From Panacagrimonas sp041603235 (GTDB taxonomy: Bacteria > Pseudomonadota > Gammaproteobacteria > Nevskiales > Nevskiaceae): a stretch of 64,000 nt of DNA. Where the stretch lies: NCBI GenBank assembly GCA_041603235.1, contig JBFIES010000001.1, forward strand, positions 558,001-622,000, in the 5' to 3' direction. Of the stretch, positions 62,584-64,000 are shown piece by piece. Positions within the stretch are counted from its first letter, which is position 1; each line of letters starts with the position of its first letter. Under the pieces are notes generated by a model. That model worked only from the letters and a program-made list of their open reading frames with translations, did not search any database and had not been told where the DNA came from. The position numbers were made by a program, and so were the translations under genes.

Positions 62584-64000
62584 TTGAGTTCCAACATTCT
62601 GATTCTCGGCAGCGGCGCGTCCGGCCTGAGCCTCGCCCTGCGCCTGGCCCAGGCCGGCCAACAAGTCACCGTCGTTTCCAAGACCCGCCTCGAGTCTGGC
62701 TCCACGCTGTGGGCCCAGGGCGGCATTTCCGCAGTCATCGACAAGGGCGATACCCTGGCGGCACACGTCAAGGACACGCTCATTGCCGGCGGCGGTCTGT
62801 GCGACCCGGCCGCCGTTGAATTTGCGGTGGAACGTGGCCCCGAAGCGATTCACTGGCTGCTCGATCAGGGCGTTTCATTTACCCAGGATGATGGCGACGG
62901 CAATGAAGCCCGCCTGCACCTGACGCGCGAAGGCGGTCACAGCCACCGGCGCGTGGTCCACGCCGCCGATTCCACCGGGCGCGAAGTGGAAACCACGCTG
63001 GCGATGCTGGCCATTGATCATCCCAACATTCATATCCGCGAACGCGCCGTCGCGGTGGATTTGATCCTGGACCCAAGCGGCCAGCGCGCGCAGGGCGCAT
63101 ACCTCTACGACCGCGAAAGCAAGCAGGTTGAGGCCGTGCCGGCGAAGGTGGTCGCACTGTGTACGGGCGGGGCCAATCAGGTCTATCTGTATTCATCCAA
63201 CCCCTTCGGCGCATCTGGCGACGGCATTGCGATGGCCTGGCGCGCGGGTTGCCGCGTCGGGAACATGGAATTCATGCAATTTCACCCGACCTGCCTGTAC
63301 CACAAGGACTCACGCAACTTCCTCATGACCGAGGCCTTGCGCGGCGAAGGCGGCTACCTGCGCCTGCCATCTCAGAATGGCGAACCCGGCGAGCGTTTCA
63401 TGCTGAAAGTCGATGAGCGTGCGGAACTGGCGCCCCGCGACATCGTGGCCCGAGCCATTGATCACGAAATGAAACGGCTGGGCCTGCAGCACGTCCTGCT
63501 CGACGTGACGCATCTCGATGCGGACTTCGTCCGCAGCCACTTCCCGAGCATTCACGCGCACTGCCTGGAACTGGGAATCGACATCACCACCGATCCGATT
63601 CCGGTGGTGCCTTCGGCGCATTTCACCTGCGGCGGCGTCGTTACCGATTTTGCTGCGCGCACCGACGTCGCCAATCTCTATGCCATTGGCGAGGTGGCAT
63701 GCACGGGCCTGCACGGTGCCAATCGGCTTGCGTCCAATTCCCTGCTCGAATGCCTGGTGTTTGCCAGCGCAGCAGCCGACGACATTCTCTCGCGGCTGGA
63801 CAGCATCGAGGCGCCGGGAAAGCTCAAGCCCTGGGATGCGTCGCGCGTCACAGATTCGGACGAAGACGTGGTGGTCTCACACAACTGGCTGGAGCTGCGC
63901 ACCTTCATGTGGGACTACGTGGGCATCGTGCGCACCACCAAGCGTCTGCAAAGGGCGCTGCACCGTGTCGAAATGCTGCGTCAGGAAATCCAGGAGTACT
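62584..64000 (+). CDS. nadB: L-aspartate oxidase, 3' end beyond window
   Basis: NadB oxidises aspartate to iminoaspartate, the first step of NAD synthesis. I read the frame from TTG 62584 to the window end, 472 codons without a stop. The FAD fingerprint ILGSGASGLSLALRLAQAG is at residues 6-24; the active-site blocks LESGSTLWAQGGIS, MQFHPTCLYH, EALRGEGGYLR and GEVACTGLHGANRLASNSLL follow. It lies divergent from rpoE, the usual arrangement. The start codon is the first in-frame option with an upstream AGG. Confidence 0.93.
   Translation, partial: MSSNILILGSGASGLSLALRLAQAGQQVTVVSKTRLESGSTLWAQGGISAVIDKGDTLAAHVKDTLIAGGGLCDPAAVEFAVERGPEAIHWLLDQGVSFTQDDGDGNEARLHLTREGGHSHRRVVHAADSTGREVETTLAMLAIDHPNIHIRERAVAVDLILDPSGQRAQGAYLYDRESKQVEAVPAKVVALCTGGANQVYLYSSNPFGASGDGIAMAWRAGCRVGNMEFMQFHPTCLYHKDSRNFLMTEALRGEGGYLRLPSQNGEPGERFMLKVDERAELAPRDIVARAIDHEMKRLGLQHVLLDVTHLDADFVRSHFPSIHAHCLELGIDITTDPIPVVPSAHFTCGGVVTDFAARTDVANLYAIGEVACTGLHGANRLASNSLLECLVFASAAADDILSRLDSIEAPGKLKPWDASRVTDSDEDVVVSHNWLELRTFMWDYVGIVRTTKRLQRALHRVEMLRQEIQEY

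Noticed and set aside
62539..62853. 104-codon minus-strand frame at the start of nadB
   Set aside because: It overlaps the FAD-binding region of nadB and has no independent support.

Overview
The window is a 64 kb stretch of a GC-rich chromosome. Gene content and order point to a gammaproteobacterium: rpoE-rseA-rseB-mucD followed by lepA-lepB-DUF4845-rnc-era-recO with nadB divergent from rpoE, erpA-bactofilin-DUF6776-argC, nagZ-hpt-MTIP, and bfd-bfr. A CYP153-type P450 locus, an ornithine-lipid pair (olsB-olsA) and a CIRCE-like element before groES suggest the Nevskiales/Xanthomonadales neighbourhood rather than enterics. That placement is inference; there is no rRNA, tRNA or other strong marker here. 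I saw no insertion sequence, prophage or CRISPR array.

Layout. Positions 1-5.3 kb hold a minus-strand surface-glycan block: galE, a two-domain glycosyltransferase, a sulfotransferase and a GSCFA protein cut by the window edge. Positions 5.4-7.7 kb are groES-groEL with a CIRCE-like operator and a terminator. After a 0.9 kb non-coding gap comes a small secreted protein of Leu-Pro-Gly repeats. Positions 9.2-16.9 kb form the most unusual region: a MalT-like LuxR regulator divergent from a CYP153-type P450, a [2Fe-2S] ferredoxin and two tandem paralogues I cannot assign. An epoxide-hydrolase-like gene converges on them.

Positions 16.9-30.6 kb are mainly housekeeping: argG, rnt, a methyltransferase, ornithine-lipid acyltransferases, lipA, pbpC, erpA, a bactofilin, argC, hemJ, bfr, bfd behind a Fur-box promoter, rppH and a HAD phosphatase. 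Positions 30.6-43.5 kb carry a FecR-SPOR protein, yjgR, radA, a PP2C phosphatase with an FHA protein, then a long plus-strand run: cysM, exonuclease, rlmD, CYTH, L,D-transpeptidase, nagZ, hpt and thioinosine phosphorylase. The last two fit one route, because the hypoxanthine released by the phosphorylase is the substrate of the phosphoribosyltransferase. Positions 43.6-51.3 kb carry two multiheme cytochromes c with a DUF2970 protein, a divergent MocR regulator, a second sulfotransferase and a GspB/GspA pair without the rest of a type II secretion system.

Positions 51.7-64 kb are the conserved envelope-stress and RNA-processing block. Sigma-E, its anti-sigma factor RseA, RseB and the periplasmic protease MucD are followed by a glutaredoxin-like protein and a histone-H1-like protein, then lepA, lepB, DUF4845, rnc, era and recO. 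nadB leaves the window at its right edge. Many starts here are GTG or TTG with good Shine-Dalgarno sequences, and 4-base ATGA-type overlaps are frequent, so translational coupling is common in this genome.
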